Assembly: GCA_902494815.1 (NCBI GenBank)
Contig: CABUVB010000116.1
Span: 1 to 5,832, forward strand
Length of the DNA: 5,832 nucleotides
Source of the DNA: an uncultured Collinsella sp.
Lineage (GTDB): Bacteria; Actinomycetota; Coriobacteriia; Coriobacteriales; Coriobacteriaceae
Direction: 5' to 3'
Numbering within the stretch: the first letter of the stretch is position 1; each line of letters starts with the position of its first letter. Positions 1 to 5,799 of this stretch are shown here, in pieces. The position numbers and the translations under genes are program-made. The notes under the pieces are model-generated. The model was given only the letters and a program-made list of their open reading frames with translations, had not been told where the DNA came from and searched no databases.

Positions 1-92
1 CTTCTGGTCGCGCCCTTGAAGTTGAACGTCAGATTGTCCAAATGCGGCCCGCGCAGCGTCGGCTGGTCCGCCGTTCGGTAGAACGGCAGAAC
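1..92. other. Unresolved segment downstream of prfA, possible edge of another gene
   Basis: These 92 bases lie beyond the prfA stop and cannot be assigned. Two frames look coding. On the minus strand, the frame in phase with prfA stays open for 30 codons after the prfA TAG up to the window edge, with G or C at 25 of 30 third positions; its only ordinary start is a TTG at 39-41 without a clear ribosome binding site. On the plus strand, the frame beginning at base 1 is open until a TAG at 79-81 and would be the tail of a convergent gene ending 11 nt from prfA. Both frames share the same third-position bases, so GC bias cannot separate them. Neither translation resembles PrmC (HemK), the methyltransferase often found after prfA, nor any family I recognise. 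Confidence 0.3.
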
Positions 93-1160
93 CTAAACAG
101 CCTGTGCCAGCTTCTCGGCTCGCTCGGCGGCGGCGAGCGCCTCGATGACGGTGCCGAGCTGGTCGCCCAGGAGGACGCCGTTGTAGGTGGAGTTGAAGCC
201 GATACGGTGATCGGTCACGCGGTCCTGGGGCTGGTTGTAGGTACGGATCTTCTCGGAACGGTTGCCGTGGCCAATCTGGCTCTGGCGCTCGGCACCAAGC
301 TCTGCCTGCTGCTTCTCGAGCTCCATCTCGTAGAGGCGGGCACGCAGCATCTGCATGCAGACTTCGCGGTTCTGGATCTGGGAGCGCTGCTCCTGCGACT
401 GCACCACGGTGTTGGTGGGCAGGTGGGTGATGCGCACGGCGGAGTAGGTGGTGTTAACGCACTGACCGCCAGGGCCCGAGGCACAGTAAGTGTCGATGCG
501 CAGGTCGGACTGGTTGATCTGGACGTCGATTTCCTCGGCCTCGGGAAGCACGGCGACGGTTGCCGTGGAGGTCTGAATGCGGCCCTGGGACTCGGTCTTG
601 GGGACGCGCTGAACACGGTGCACGCCGGACTCGAACTTCATGACGGAGTAGACGCGGTCGCCCTCGACCTTGAACTCGATGGACTTAAAGCCGCCGGCCT
701 CGCTGGGGCTAGAATCGAGCACGGTGGTCTTCCAGCCGCGCGACTCGCAGAAGCGCTGGTACATCTTGTACAGGTCGCCGGCAAAGATGGCCGCCTCGTC
801 GCCACCGGCGGCGGAGCGAATCTCGACGATGGTGTTCTTGTCGTCGTTGGGGTCGCTCGGGATGAGCATGTACTTGATGTCTTCCTCGAGCTGGGGAAGC
901 TTGGCCTCGTTTTCGGAGATGTCCATCTGGAGCATCTCCTTCTCATCGGCATCGGTGGTATCGTGGAGCATTTCCTTGGCGGCCTCGATGTCATCGAGCG
1001 CGCCGATGTACTCGCGCGAGGCGGCGATGAGGTCGGACTGGTGCGCGTACTCCTTGTTGAGACGCGTGAACTCCTTAATATCGGAGGCGACGGCCGGGTC
1101 GGAGAGCTTCTTCTCGAGCTCCTCGTAGGCCTTGATGATCTTTTCGAGCTTGTCGCGCAT
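93..1160 (-). CDS. prfA: Peptide chain release factor 1 (RF1)
   Basis: RF1 recognises UAA and UAG in the ribosomal A site and triggers hydrolysis of peptidyl-tRNA. The protein has 355 residues, close to the usual 355-360. The N-terminal helical domain covers about residues 1-100, followed by the class I release factor core with the AAGGDEA segment at 117-123. The stop-codon tripeptide of the PxT type is P187-K188-T189, which marks RF1 rather than RF2 (SPF). The catalytic GGQ is at 231-233, in the context SGPGGQCVNTT. The C-terminal HGNRSEKIRTYN segment (298-309) is also typical. The ATG at 1158-1160 has a strong AAGGAG 8 nt upstream; the gene ends in TAG. Oddities: the His of the usual GRIHTS motif, which contacts the stop codon, is Gln196 (codon at 573-575), and the residue after GGQ is Cys234. 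There is no frameshift or truncation. The identification is very secure. Confidence 0.97.
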   Translation of the reverse strand: MRDKLEKIIKAYEELEKKLSDPAVASDIKEFTRLNKEYAHQSDLIAASREYIGALDDIEAAKEMLHDTTDADEKEMLQMDISENEAKLPQLEEDIKYMLIPSDPNDDKNTIVEIRSAAGGDEAAIFAGDLYKMYQRFCESRGWKTTVLDSSPSEAGGFKSIEFKVEGDRVYSVMKFESGVHRVQRVPKTESQGRIQTSTATVAVLPEAEEIDVQINQSDLRIDTYCASGPGGQCVNTTYSAVRITHLPTNTVVQSQEQRSQIQNREVCMQMLRARLYEMELEKQQAELGAERQSQIGHGNRSEKIRTYNQPQDRVTDHRIGFNSTYNGVLLGDQLGTVIEALAAAERAEKLAQAV

Positions 1161-1168
1161 GGCGGGAC

Positions 1169-1174
1169 TCCTTT
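1169..1174 (-). promoter_or_regulatory. Ribosome binding site of prfA
   Basis: AAGGAG on the minus strand lies 8 nt before the ATG at 1158-1160. It is a near-consensus Shine-Dalgarno sequence and fixes the RF1 start, which also matches the usual N-terminus of the family. Confidence 0.85.
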
Positions 1175-1282
1175 ATATGCGTGAAGGTGAAAATCGGCAG
1201 AGTTGATGGGGCGCGCGGCGCCACTGCGGGGGTAAGCCCGGCTAGAACATGTCGATCTTCAGATACATGCGCATCCCTTCGC

Positions 1283-1390
1283 GTATGGGGTACATAGTTG
1301 CGGTCTAACCCATACATGATAGCGTGCGCGGGCAAACCTGCATATAACCCGCACGGATTGGTGCAAACAAACCTGACCCCATTGCACCAA
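1283..1390. repeat. Cluster of three hairpins, two sharing a loop motif
   Basis: The gap between the M20 gene and prfA (1161-1405) holds no convincing gene but is rich in dyads. Hairpin A has a perfect 9-bp stem: TTGGTGCAA at 1358-1366 with TTGCACCAA at 1382-1390, and a 15-nt loop. Hairpin B pairs GTGC/GGG at 1324-1327 and 1330-1332 with CCC/GCAC at 1348-1354, with a 2-nt bulge and again a 15-nt loop. Both loops carry CAAACCTG (1368-1375 and 1333-1340). Hairpin C pairs GTATGGG at 1283-1289 with CCCATAC at 1309-1315. A and B are 3 nt apart. No stem is followed closely by a run of T on the minus strand, so they do not look like ordinary terminators. They could be a small dispersed repeat, regulator binding sites, or a structured leader of prfA. 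A further short GC-rich dyad lies at 1210-1222. Confidence 0.6.
1316..1321 (-). promoter_or_regulatory. Candidate -10 element of a prfA promoter
   Basis: TATCAT on the minus strand matches five of six bases of the sigma-70 -10 consensus. At a 17-nt spacing the upstream hexamer is TATGCA (1339-1344), only three of six matches to TTGACA. Transcription from here would give a prfA leader of about 150 nt beginning with the hairpin at 1283-1315. The hexamer sits in the gap between two hairpins. It is a weak call based on sequence match and position alone. Confidence 0.25.
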
Positions 1391-1405
1391 GAGCTTGCTT
1401 TTTGG

Positions 1406-2821
1406 CTAGAGCGTTTGGAGTAGAGCGACGAGGAAGCGGATGCCCTGGAGGTAGGCGCGGCGGGTGATGCGCTCGTTGGTGCCGTGGACGCCGCGATCAC
1501 ACTCGTCGTCATCAACCACAAAGGCCGAGAAGCGAATGCACTCAGGGCAAATTTGTTGGTAGTTGGCAGCGTCGGTCGCACCGATCACGGTCGAGGGCAC
1601 AATTGCCACTGGCTCGAATGATCCGTTTTCCTCCGTCCCCTTTGGATCACGGAAATAGCGGGCGGCGATGGAGCGAACCGCCTCGAGGCCGGGACCACCG
1701 ATGCGCGGGGACGGCGAGGGTTCGGAGCTGCCGGGGCCCAGCTCCACTTCGACACGACCGGCAAGGTCCGCCCCGGCAACCGCCTCACGGCAGCGCGCCA
1801 CAACGTCGGCCACGCTCGTGCCCTCGAGCATGCGGAAGTTGATGTTGGCCCACATATCCTGCGGCATTACGTTGGCGCCGGTGCTGCCACCCTCGATCTG
1901 CGTGGGCGCGCAGGTGGTCGTCACCAGCGGATAGAGCTTCTTGCTGGCGAGGCAATCGCGGACAATGGCGCCCCCGTTGGCGGCAATTTCATCGGCCGTG
2001 TAGAGCCCCAACTCGACGAGCTGGGCGGCAAGCAAGTCGGTCACGTGCGTCGGCCACTCGATATCGCAGATTGCGGTGATGGCACGGCTGAGCACCTCGA
2101 GCGACGTGCCGCCGTAGGGGTTAGAAGAATGTCCACCCTCACTCTTCGTCTTGAGCACGATATCGGCATAGCCCTTCTCCGCGAGGTCGGCGTGCATGAG
2201 CCAGCCCTCGCCCGCGCTGTACTCGGCAGCCGAAACGATGCGGTAGTCGCCCTCGTCGATCAGGTACTCAAGCTCAATGCCGCGCTCCTCGAGCGCGCGG
2301 CCGATGGCGCCTGCACCGTACTGCGTTGTCTCCTCGTCCTGGCCAAAGGCCAGGAGCAGCGTGCGCTCGTGCTGCCAGCCGTGCGCCAGCGCATACTCGA
2401 CAGCCTCGAGAATGCCTGCGACCTGGTCCTTCATGTCGATCGCGCCGCGGCCCCAGATATAGGTGTCGTCCACGTGCCCGCTAAAGGGTTCGTGCGTCCA
2501 GTCAGCCTCGGTGCCGGGTACCACAGGAACCACGTCCATGTGGCCCATGAGCATGACGGGTTTGAGGGCAGGGTCGGAACCGCTAAGTGTCACCAACAGC
2601 GAATGGTCGATAAGCTCGACCTCGCCCGCCGCAAATACGTGCGGCCAGGCCTGCTGCATATAGGCGCGCAGGTCGTCGAAGGGCTGCCAGTCCACCGCCT
2701 CGGCATCCATGCTCGAGATGGTCGGAAACGACAGCACGCGGCCCAAACGCTCGTACGCGCCTGCCTCGTCTATATCGGCAAAATCGTCCTCATGCGCAAA
2801 GAAGCGCCAAACCTCGGCCAT
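1406..2821 (-). CDS. M20 family metallopeptidase, CPS1/PM20D1-like
   Basis: A zinc-dependent amidohydrolase of 471 residues, likely cytoplasmic because no signal peptide or membrane segment is visible. The di-zinc site can be traced: H94 and D96 in GHMDVVP, bridging D129 in RGAIDMKDQ, the catalytic Glu163 and metal ligand Glu164 in GQDEET, D189 in LIDEGD, and H446 in VHGTNER near the C-terminus. The lid (dimerisation) domain, about 215-350, contains GGHSS with H231. The order and spacing of these motifs, especially LMGHMDVVP, LVDEG-like and VHGxNE, resemble yeast carboxypeptidase S and mammalian PM20D1 more than ArgE or DapE. Such enzymes cleave C-terminal amino acids from peptides or hydrolyse N-acyl amino acids; the substrate here cannot be read from the sequence. 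The ATG is preceded by AAAGGA (2826-2831) with a 4-nt spacing; the gene ends in TAG. It starts 72 nt after the ATPase gene, beyond a likely terminator, so its expression may be partly separate. Confidence 0.88.
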   Translation of the reverse strand: MAEVWRFFAHEDDFADIDEAGAYERLGRVLSFPTISSMDAEAVDWQPFDDLRAYMQQAWPHVFAAGEVELIDHSLLVTLSGSDPALKPVMLMGHMDVVPVVPGTEADWTHEPFSGHVDDTYIWGRGAIDMKDQVAGILEAVEYALAHGWQHERTLLLAFGQDEETTQYGAGAIGRALEERGIELEYLIDEGDYRIVSAAEYSAGEGWLMHADLAEKGYADIVLKTKSEGGHSSNPYGGTSLEVLSRAITAICDIEWPTHVTDLLAAQLVELGLYTADEIAANGGAIVRDCLASKKLYPLVTTTCAPTQIEGGSTGANVMPQDMWANINFRMLEGTSVADVVARCREAVAGADLAGRVEVELGPGSSEPSPSPRIGGPGLEAVRSIAARYFRDPKGTEENGSFEPVAIVPSTVIGATDAANYQQICPECIRFSAFVVDDDECDRGVHGTNERITRRAYLQGIRFLVALLQTL

Positions 2822-2844
2822 GACATCCTTTCGATTGTGACGAC

Positions 2845-2868
2845 AAAGGCCGCCCCACGGGAGCGGCC
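2845..2868 (-). terminator. Probable rho-independent terminator of the importer operon
   Basis: On the minus strand GGCCGC (2863-2868) pairs perfectly with GCGGCC (2848-2853), and the interior can add two further C-G pairs. The stem is followed by TTTGTCGT, a short, imperfect T tail. It lies 25 nt after the ATPase stop and before the M20 ribosome binding site. A smaller 5-bp hairpin with a 4-nt loop (CGCAA/TTGCG, 2875-2888) precedes it. The weak tail suggests incomplete termination, so some transcription may continue into the peptidase gene. Confidence 0.55.
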
Positions 2869-2893
2869 CTGCAACGCAAGAGTTTGCGGTCGG

Positions 2894-3679
2894 TTATTTG
2901 TCCTCGAGATAACGCGAGAGGAACTCGCGGGTGCGCTGGTGTTTGGGGTTGCCGAAGAGCTCGGCCGGCGCGGCGTCCTCGAGCACCACGCCCTTGTCCA
3001 TAAAGACCACGCGGTCGGACACGGTTCGGGCAAAGGCCATCTCGTGCGTGACGACGACCATGGTCATGCCGTCGGCCGCGAGCTTGCGCATGACCTCGAG
3101 CACCTCGCCCACAATCTCGGGATCGAGTGCGGAGGTCGGCTCGTCGAACAGCATGATCTGCGGATTCATGCACAGGGCGCGGGCGATGGCCACGCGCTGC
3201 TTTTGGCCGCCGGACAGGCGACCCACGGCGGCGTGCGCGAACTTCTCGAGCCCCACGCTCGTCAGATGCTCCATCGCGACCTTCTCGGCCTCGGCCTTGC
3301 TCATCTTTTTGAGCGTGACGGGCGCGAGCGTGCAGTTATCGAGCACATCCATGTTGTTGAACAGGTTAAAGCCCTGGAACACCATGCCGATGTCCTCGCG
3401 GAGTTTGTTAATGTTGCAGCGCTCGGCCGTAAGGTCCTGGCCGTGGAACCAGATGTGGCCCGCGTCCGGGGTCTCGAGCAGGTTGAGGCAGCGCAGGAAG
3501 GTCGACTTGCCCGAACCCGAGGCGCCGATGATGGTGACGACCTCGCCGGGATTGACGGACAGGTCGATGCCCTTGAGTACCTCGAGCGAGCCGAAGCTCT
3601 TGCGCAGGCCCTCGACGCGGATGAGCGGCTCATTGGTCTGTGCGGCGGCCGCAACGCCGGTAATGGCGGTATCTGCCAT
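2894..3679 (-). CDS. Polar amino acid ABC transporter, ATP-binding protein
   Basis: The 261-residue ATPase powers the amino-acid importer on the cytoplasmic side of the membrane and belongs to the GlnQ/HisP type. All nucleotide-binding motifs are intact: Walker A GASGSGKST at 52-60, Q-loop Gln102 in VFQGFNLF, signature LSGGQ at 155-159, Walker B IMLFDE at 175-180 with catalytic Glu180, D-loop SALD, and switch His212 in VVTHEM. The sequence from VFQGFNLF to ALDPE is typical of the polar amino acid family. I place the start at the ATG at 3677-3679, because AGGAG precedes it by 7 nt; a longer frame would add 34 residues of permease-overlapping, low-complexity sequence with no family match. The first 19 residues are Ala/Thr-rich and lie before the conserved domain. 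The gene begins 22 nt after the permease stop, and is the last gene of the operon before a terminator. It ends in TAA, the only non-TAG stop here. The amino acid specificity is not readable. Confidence 0.95.
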   Translation of the reverse strand: MADTAITGVAAAAQTNEPLIRVEGLRKSFGSLEVLKGIDLSVNPGEVVTIIGASGSGKSTFLRCLNLLETPDAGHIWFHGQDLTAERCNINKLREDIGMVFQGFNLFNNMDVLDNCTLAPVTLKKMSKAEAEKVAMEHLTSVGLEKFAHAAVGRLSGGQKQRVAIARALCMNPQIMLFDEPTSALDPEIVGEVLEVMRKLAADGMTMVVVTHEMAFARTVSDRVVFMDKGVVLEDAAPAELFGNPKHQRTREFLSRYLEDK

Positions 3680-3686
3680 GATGATT

Positions 3687-3691
3687 CTCCT
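3687..3691 (-). promoter_or_regulatory. Ribosome binding site deciding the ATPase start
   Basis: AGGAG on the minus strand ends 7 nt before the ATG at 3677-3679. It lies between the permease stop and the ATPase start and rules in favour of the 261-residue protein over the upstream in-frame ATG at 3779-3781, which lies inside the permease gene. Confidence 0.85.
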
Positions 3692-3701
3692 CGTCTTGAG
3701 C

Positions 3702-4850
3702 CTAGTTGGAGCTGGGCAGCGTGACCGGAGCCTCGGCGCCGAGCTTTTTGCCAAAGGCCTCGAGCAGGCGGCTCGCCACAAGCGTCAGGATCAGGTAGAC
3801 CACGAGCGCCACGCAGTAGACTTCCATCTGGCGGTAGTACACGCCGGCGACGGTGGTAGTGGCGTACATGAGGTCGAACACGCCGATAACCGAGAGCACC
3901 GACGAATCCTTGATGTTGATGATGAGCTCGTTGGTGAGTGCGGGGATCGCGTTTTTAATACCCTGGGGGAACACGACCTTGCGCATAGCCTGCCACTGCG
4001 AAAGGCCCAGCGAGCGCGCCGCCTCGGCCTGGCCGGGATCGATGGACTCGATACCGCCGCGCAGGACCTCCATCATGTAGGCGGTGGAATTGAGCGAGAT
4101 GGTGACGAGGCCGGCGGTGAAGGTACTCCAGATCTGGTTGGCCTGGGCGGTCTCGAAGCCCATGCCGCGCAAAACGGTGAAGCCCGCGTAATAGATGAGC
4201 AGGCCCTGGACCATCATGGGCGTGCCGCGCACGATGGTGGAGTAGACAGTCGCAAAGCCGCGGCCGATGCTTTTAAAGAAGCGCGTGAGATCGTTATCCA
4301 CGCGATCGAACGTCTGAATACGCAGGAACACAAAGAGCAGCGCCAGGAAAAAGGCAATGACGGTACCGAAGGTCGCAAGTGCAATGGTGATCTCGATGCC
4401 GCGGATAAAGAAGTCGCCGCTCTTGTAGGTCATGTAGACCAGGCTCGACAAAAAGTCGCTGGGGTTGGAGTCCGAGACAATGCTCACCTGCACCAGATCG
4501 ATAAACGACATGACGCAGCGGTCCACGAAAAAGATCGCCGCGATGGCGACCACGACATAGCTGCCCAGGCGCGCGCCGCGGCGGAAGCGCTCGGAAGCAA
4601 ACGGCGACGTTTCGCGATAGTCGTTCCAGTGCATGAGTTTGGTGACGAGCGCCGCCGCCGACACGACGAGCCAGGCCCAAAGGATTGCCCAGAGGCAGTC
4701 TTGGAACACGCCCGTAGGCGCCAAGAAGCTCAGCGGCGTGGGGTTGCGTTGGCTAAACGCCAGGCCGAGCGCCGCGATAACGCTCGTGCCCAGATATACA
4801 TAGCGATGGTCGGCCTTGATAAAGGAGGCCAGACGATTGATGGTTTTCAT
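3702..4850 (-). CDS. Polar amino acid ABC transporter permease with N-terminal membrane extension
   Basis: The integral membrane subunit of the importer, 382 residues. The C-terminal part, about residues 147-365, is a HisM/GlnP-type permease: a long hydrophobic first segment (147-177), RGTPMMVQGLLIYY at 208-221, and the cytoplasmic EAA loop that docks to the ATPase, from E276-A277-A278 through G282 to P303, followed by ELIINIKDSSVLSVIG and a last membrane segment at about 344-362. Typical permeases of this family are about 215-240 residues long. Here an extra 145 residues precede the core with three probable membrane segments (about 17-33, 48-69 and 97-117) and a charged stretch at 75-95. The ATG follows GGGAGG (4855-4860) by only 4 nt; that site overlaps the stop codon of the binding-protein gene, suggesting translational coupling. 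The gene ends in TAG. Specificity is unknown. A single permease gene implies a homodimer. Confidence 0.93.
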   Translation of the reverse strand: MKTINRLASFIKADHRYVYLGTSVIAALGLAFSQRNPTPLSFLAPTGVFQDCLWAILWAWLVVSAAALVTKLMHWNDYRETSPFASERFRRGARLGSYVVVAIAAIFFVDRCVMSFIDLVQVSIVSDSNPSDFLSSLVYMTYKSGDFFIRGIEITIALATFGTVIAFFLALLFVFLRIQTFDRVDNDLTRFFKSIGRGFATVYSTIVRGTPMMVQGLLIYYAGFTVLRGMGFETAQANQIWSTFTAGLVTISLNSTAYMMEVLRGGIESIDPGQAEAARSLGLSQWQAMRKVVFPQGIKNAIPALTNELIINIKDSSVLSVIGVFDLMYATTTVAGVYYRQMEVYCVALVVYLILTLVASRLLEAFGKKLGAEAPVTLPSSN

Positions 4851-4859
4851 GCTGCCTCC

Positions 4860-5786
4860 CTATGCCGGCTGACGATCGAGGCACGCGTCCCACATTTGGT
4901 CGCGCTCCTCTTGGCTAATGCCCTTGAGCGTCTTGTCGATGAGCTTAAGCAGTTTGTCCGAGCCCTTGCGGCAACCGACATTTGCCGCGACCTCCTGCTT
5001 AAAGCCCTCGCCCTCGGCAAAATGAATCGGCACGATACCCGGGTTTTGGGCCATATAGCCCTTCTCGTTCTCGGTGTTGTAGGTCACGGCGTCGCACGTG
5101 CCCTGCAGCAGGTTCGAGAACACCGTGGGGACGGAGTCGACCGGGTTCTTGTGCACAACGCCCGGAATCTCGTCGATGACGGTGTCGAGCATGGTGTCCT
5201 TTTGGCCGAGTACCGTGGCACCGCTAAAGTCGCTGAGCTTGGTGGCGTTTTGGTAGGGGGAACCCTCTTTTACGAACAGGCCAAAGTAGCCAATGAAGTA
5301 CGGGTCGGAAAAGCCGACCGACTCCTCGCGCTCGGGCGTGGCGCTCATACCGGCGATGATGAGGTCGATCTGGCCGTTGTTGAGCGAATCGATAAGGCCC
5401 GAGAAGCTCTGCTTGACGGCAACGGGCTCGCCACCGAGGGCTTTGCAGACGATCTTGGCGATCTGCACGTCGTAGCCATCGGCATAGGCGCCCCGCACGT
5501 TGTCGATGGGGATGGTGTATTCACTGGCTTCGGAAACCTGCCAGTTGTACGGGGCGTAGGCCGCCTCCATACCAATGCGGATCTTGTCCTTGCCGATCAC
5601 GGAATCGGACAGGTCGTCGCGACCGCCGCCCGTCGTGGGCTGAACCACTTTGAGCGTGGACGGACGCTGACAGCCGGCGAGCGCGCCGGCGACGACAGAA
5701 GCGCTCGCAGCGAGAGCGCTACCCAAAAAGATGCGACGGCTGCATACCGGCTGGGTCTGCATGCCGCGCTGTTGGGGAGAATGCAT
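4860..5786 (-). CDS. Amino acid ABC transporter substrate-binding lipoprotein
   Basis: An extracytoplasmic binding protein of family 3 (HisJ/GlnH type), 308 residues, which captures the substrate and hands it to the permease. The signal region has a twin-arginine motif S16-R17-R18-I19-F20-L21, a hydrophobic stretch at 19-37, and a lipobox L36-A37-G38-C39, so the mature protein should be lipid-anchored at Cys39. The mature domain begins with KIRIGMEAAYAPYNW (68-82), continues through SFSGLIDSLNNGQIDLIIAGMS and has the family hallmark TPEREESVGFSDPYF at 150-164, where Arg153 probably binds the substrate carboxylate. A segment at about 84-104 is longer than in common relatives. The ATG at 5784-5786 has GGGAAGG 6 nt upstream; the in-frame ATG at residue 9 has no such site. 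The stop is TAG, and the permease follows after 9 nt. The ligand is probably an amino acid, not further defined. Confidence 0.94.
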   Translation of the reverse strand: MHSPQQRGMQTQPVCSRRIFLGSALAASASVVAGALAGCQRPSTLKVVQPTTGGGRDDLSDSVIGKDKIRIGMEAAYAPYNWQVSEASEYTIPIDNVRGAYADGYDVQIAKIVCKALGGEPVAVKQSFSGLIDSLNNGQIDLIIAGMSATPEREESVGFSDPYFIGYFGLFVKEGSPYQNATKLSDFSGATVLGQKDTMLDTVIDEIPGVVHKNPVDSVPTVFSNLLQGTCDAVTYNTENEKGYMAQNPGIVPIHFAEGEGFKQEVAANVGCRKGSDKLLKLIDKTLKGISQEERDQMWDACLDRQPA

Positions 5787-5792
5787 AATCTG

Positions 5793-5799
5793 CCTTCCC
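5793..5799 (-). promoter_or_regulatory. Ribosome binding site of the binding-protein gene
   Basis: GGGAAGG on the minus strand lies 6 nt before the ATG at 5784-5786. It supports this start over the Met at residue 9. Its first bases overlap the base of the dyad at 5798-5829. Confidence 0.75.

Noticed and set aside
42..1184. A 380-codon plus-strand open frame antisense to prfA
   Set aside because: It is codon-aligned with prfA. Its Leu/Gly/Val-rich translation reflects complementary codons of a well-supported RF1 gene.
1210..1222. GC-rich dyad GGCGC-GCG-GCGCC in the prfA leader as a terminator
   Set aside because: The stem is only 5 bp and no T tract follows on either strand; such dyads are frequent in GC-rich DNA.
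1358..1390. Hairpin A as the terminator of the M20 gene
   Set aside because: On the minus strand the 3' arm is followed by TCCGTGCGGG, with no T run, so an intrinsic terminator is not supported.
1075..1581. A 168-codon minus-strand frame spanning the end of the M20 gene, the gap and the start of prfA
   Set aside because: It is out of frame with both genes, has no ribosome binding site, and its composition is that of a shifted frame.
2045..3724. A 559-codon plus-strand open frame antisense to the M20 and ATPase genes
   Set aside because: It is codon-aligned with both minus-strand genes and is explained by the same codon avoidance; no ribosome binding site or domain is seen.
3680..3781. A longer ATPase beginning at the ATG at 3779-3781
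   Set aside because: The extra 34 residues lie inside the permease gene and resemble no ABC ATPase, and the ATG at 3677-3679 has a good ribosome binding site.
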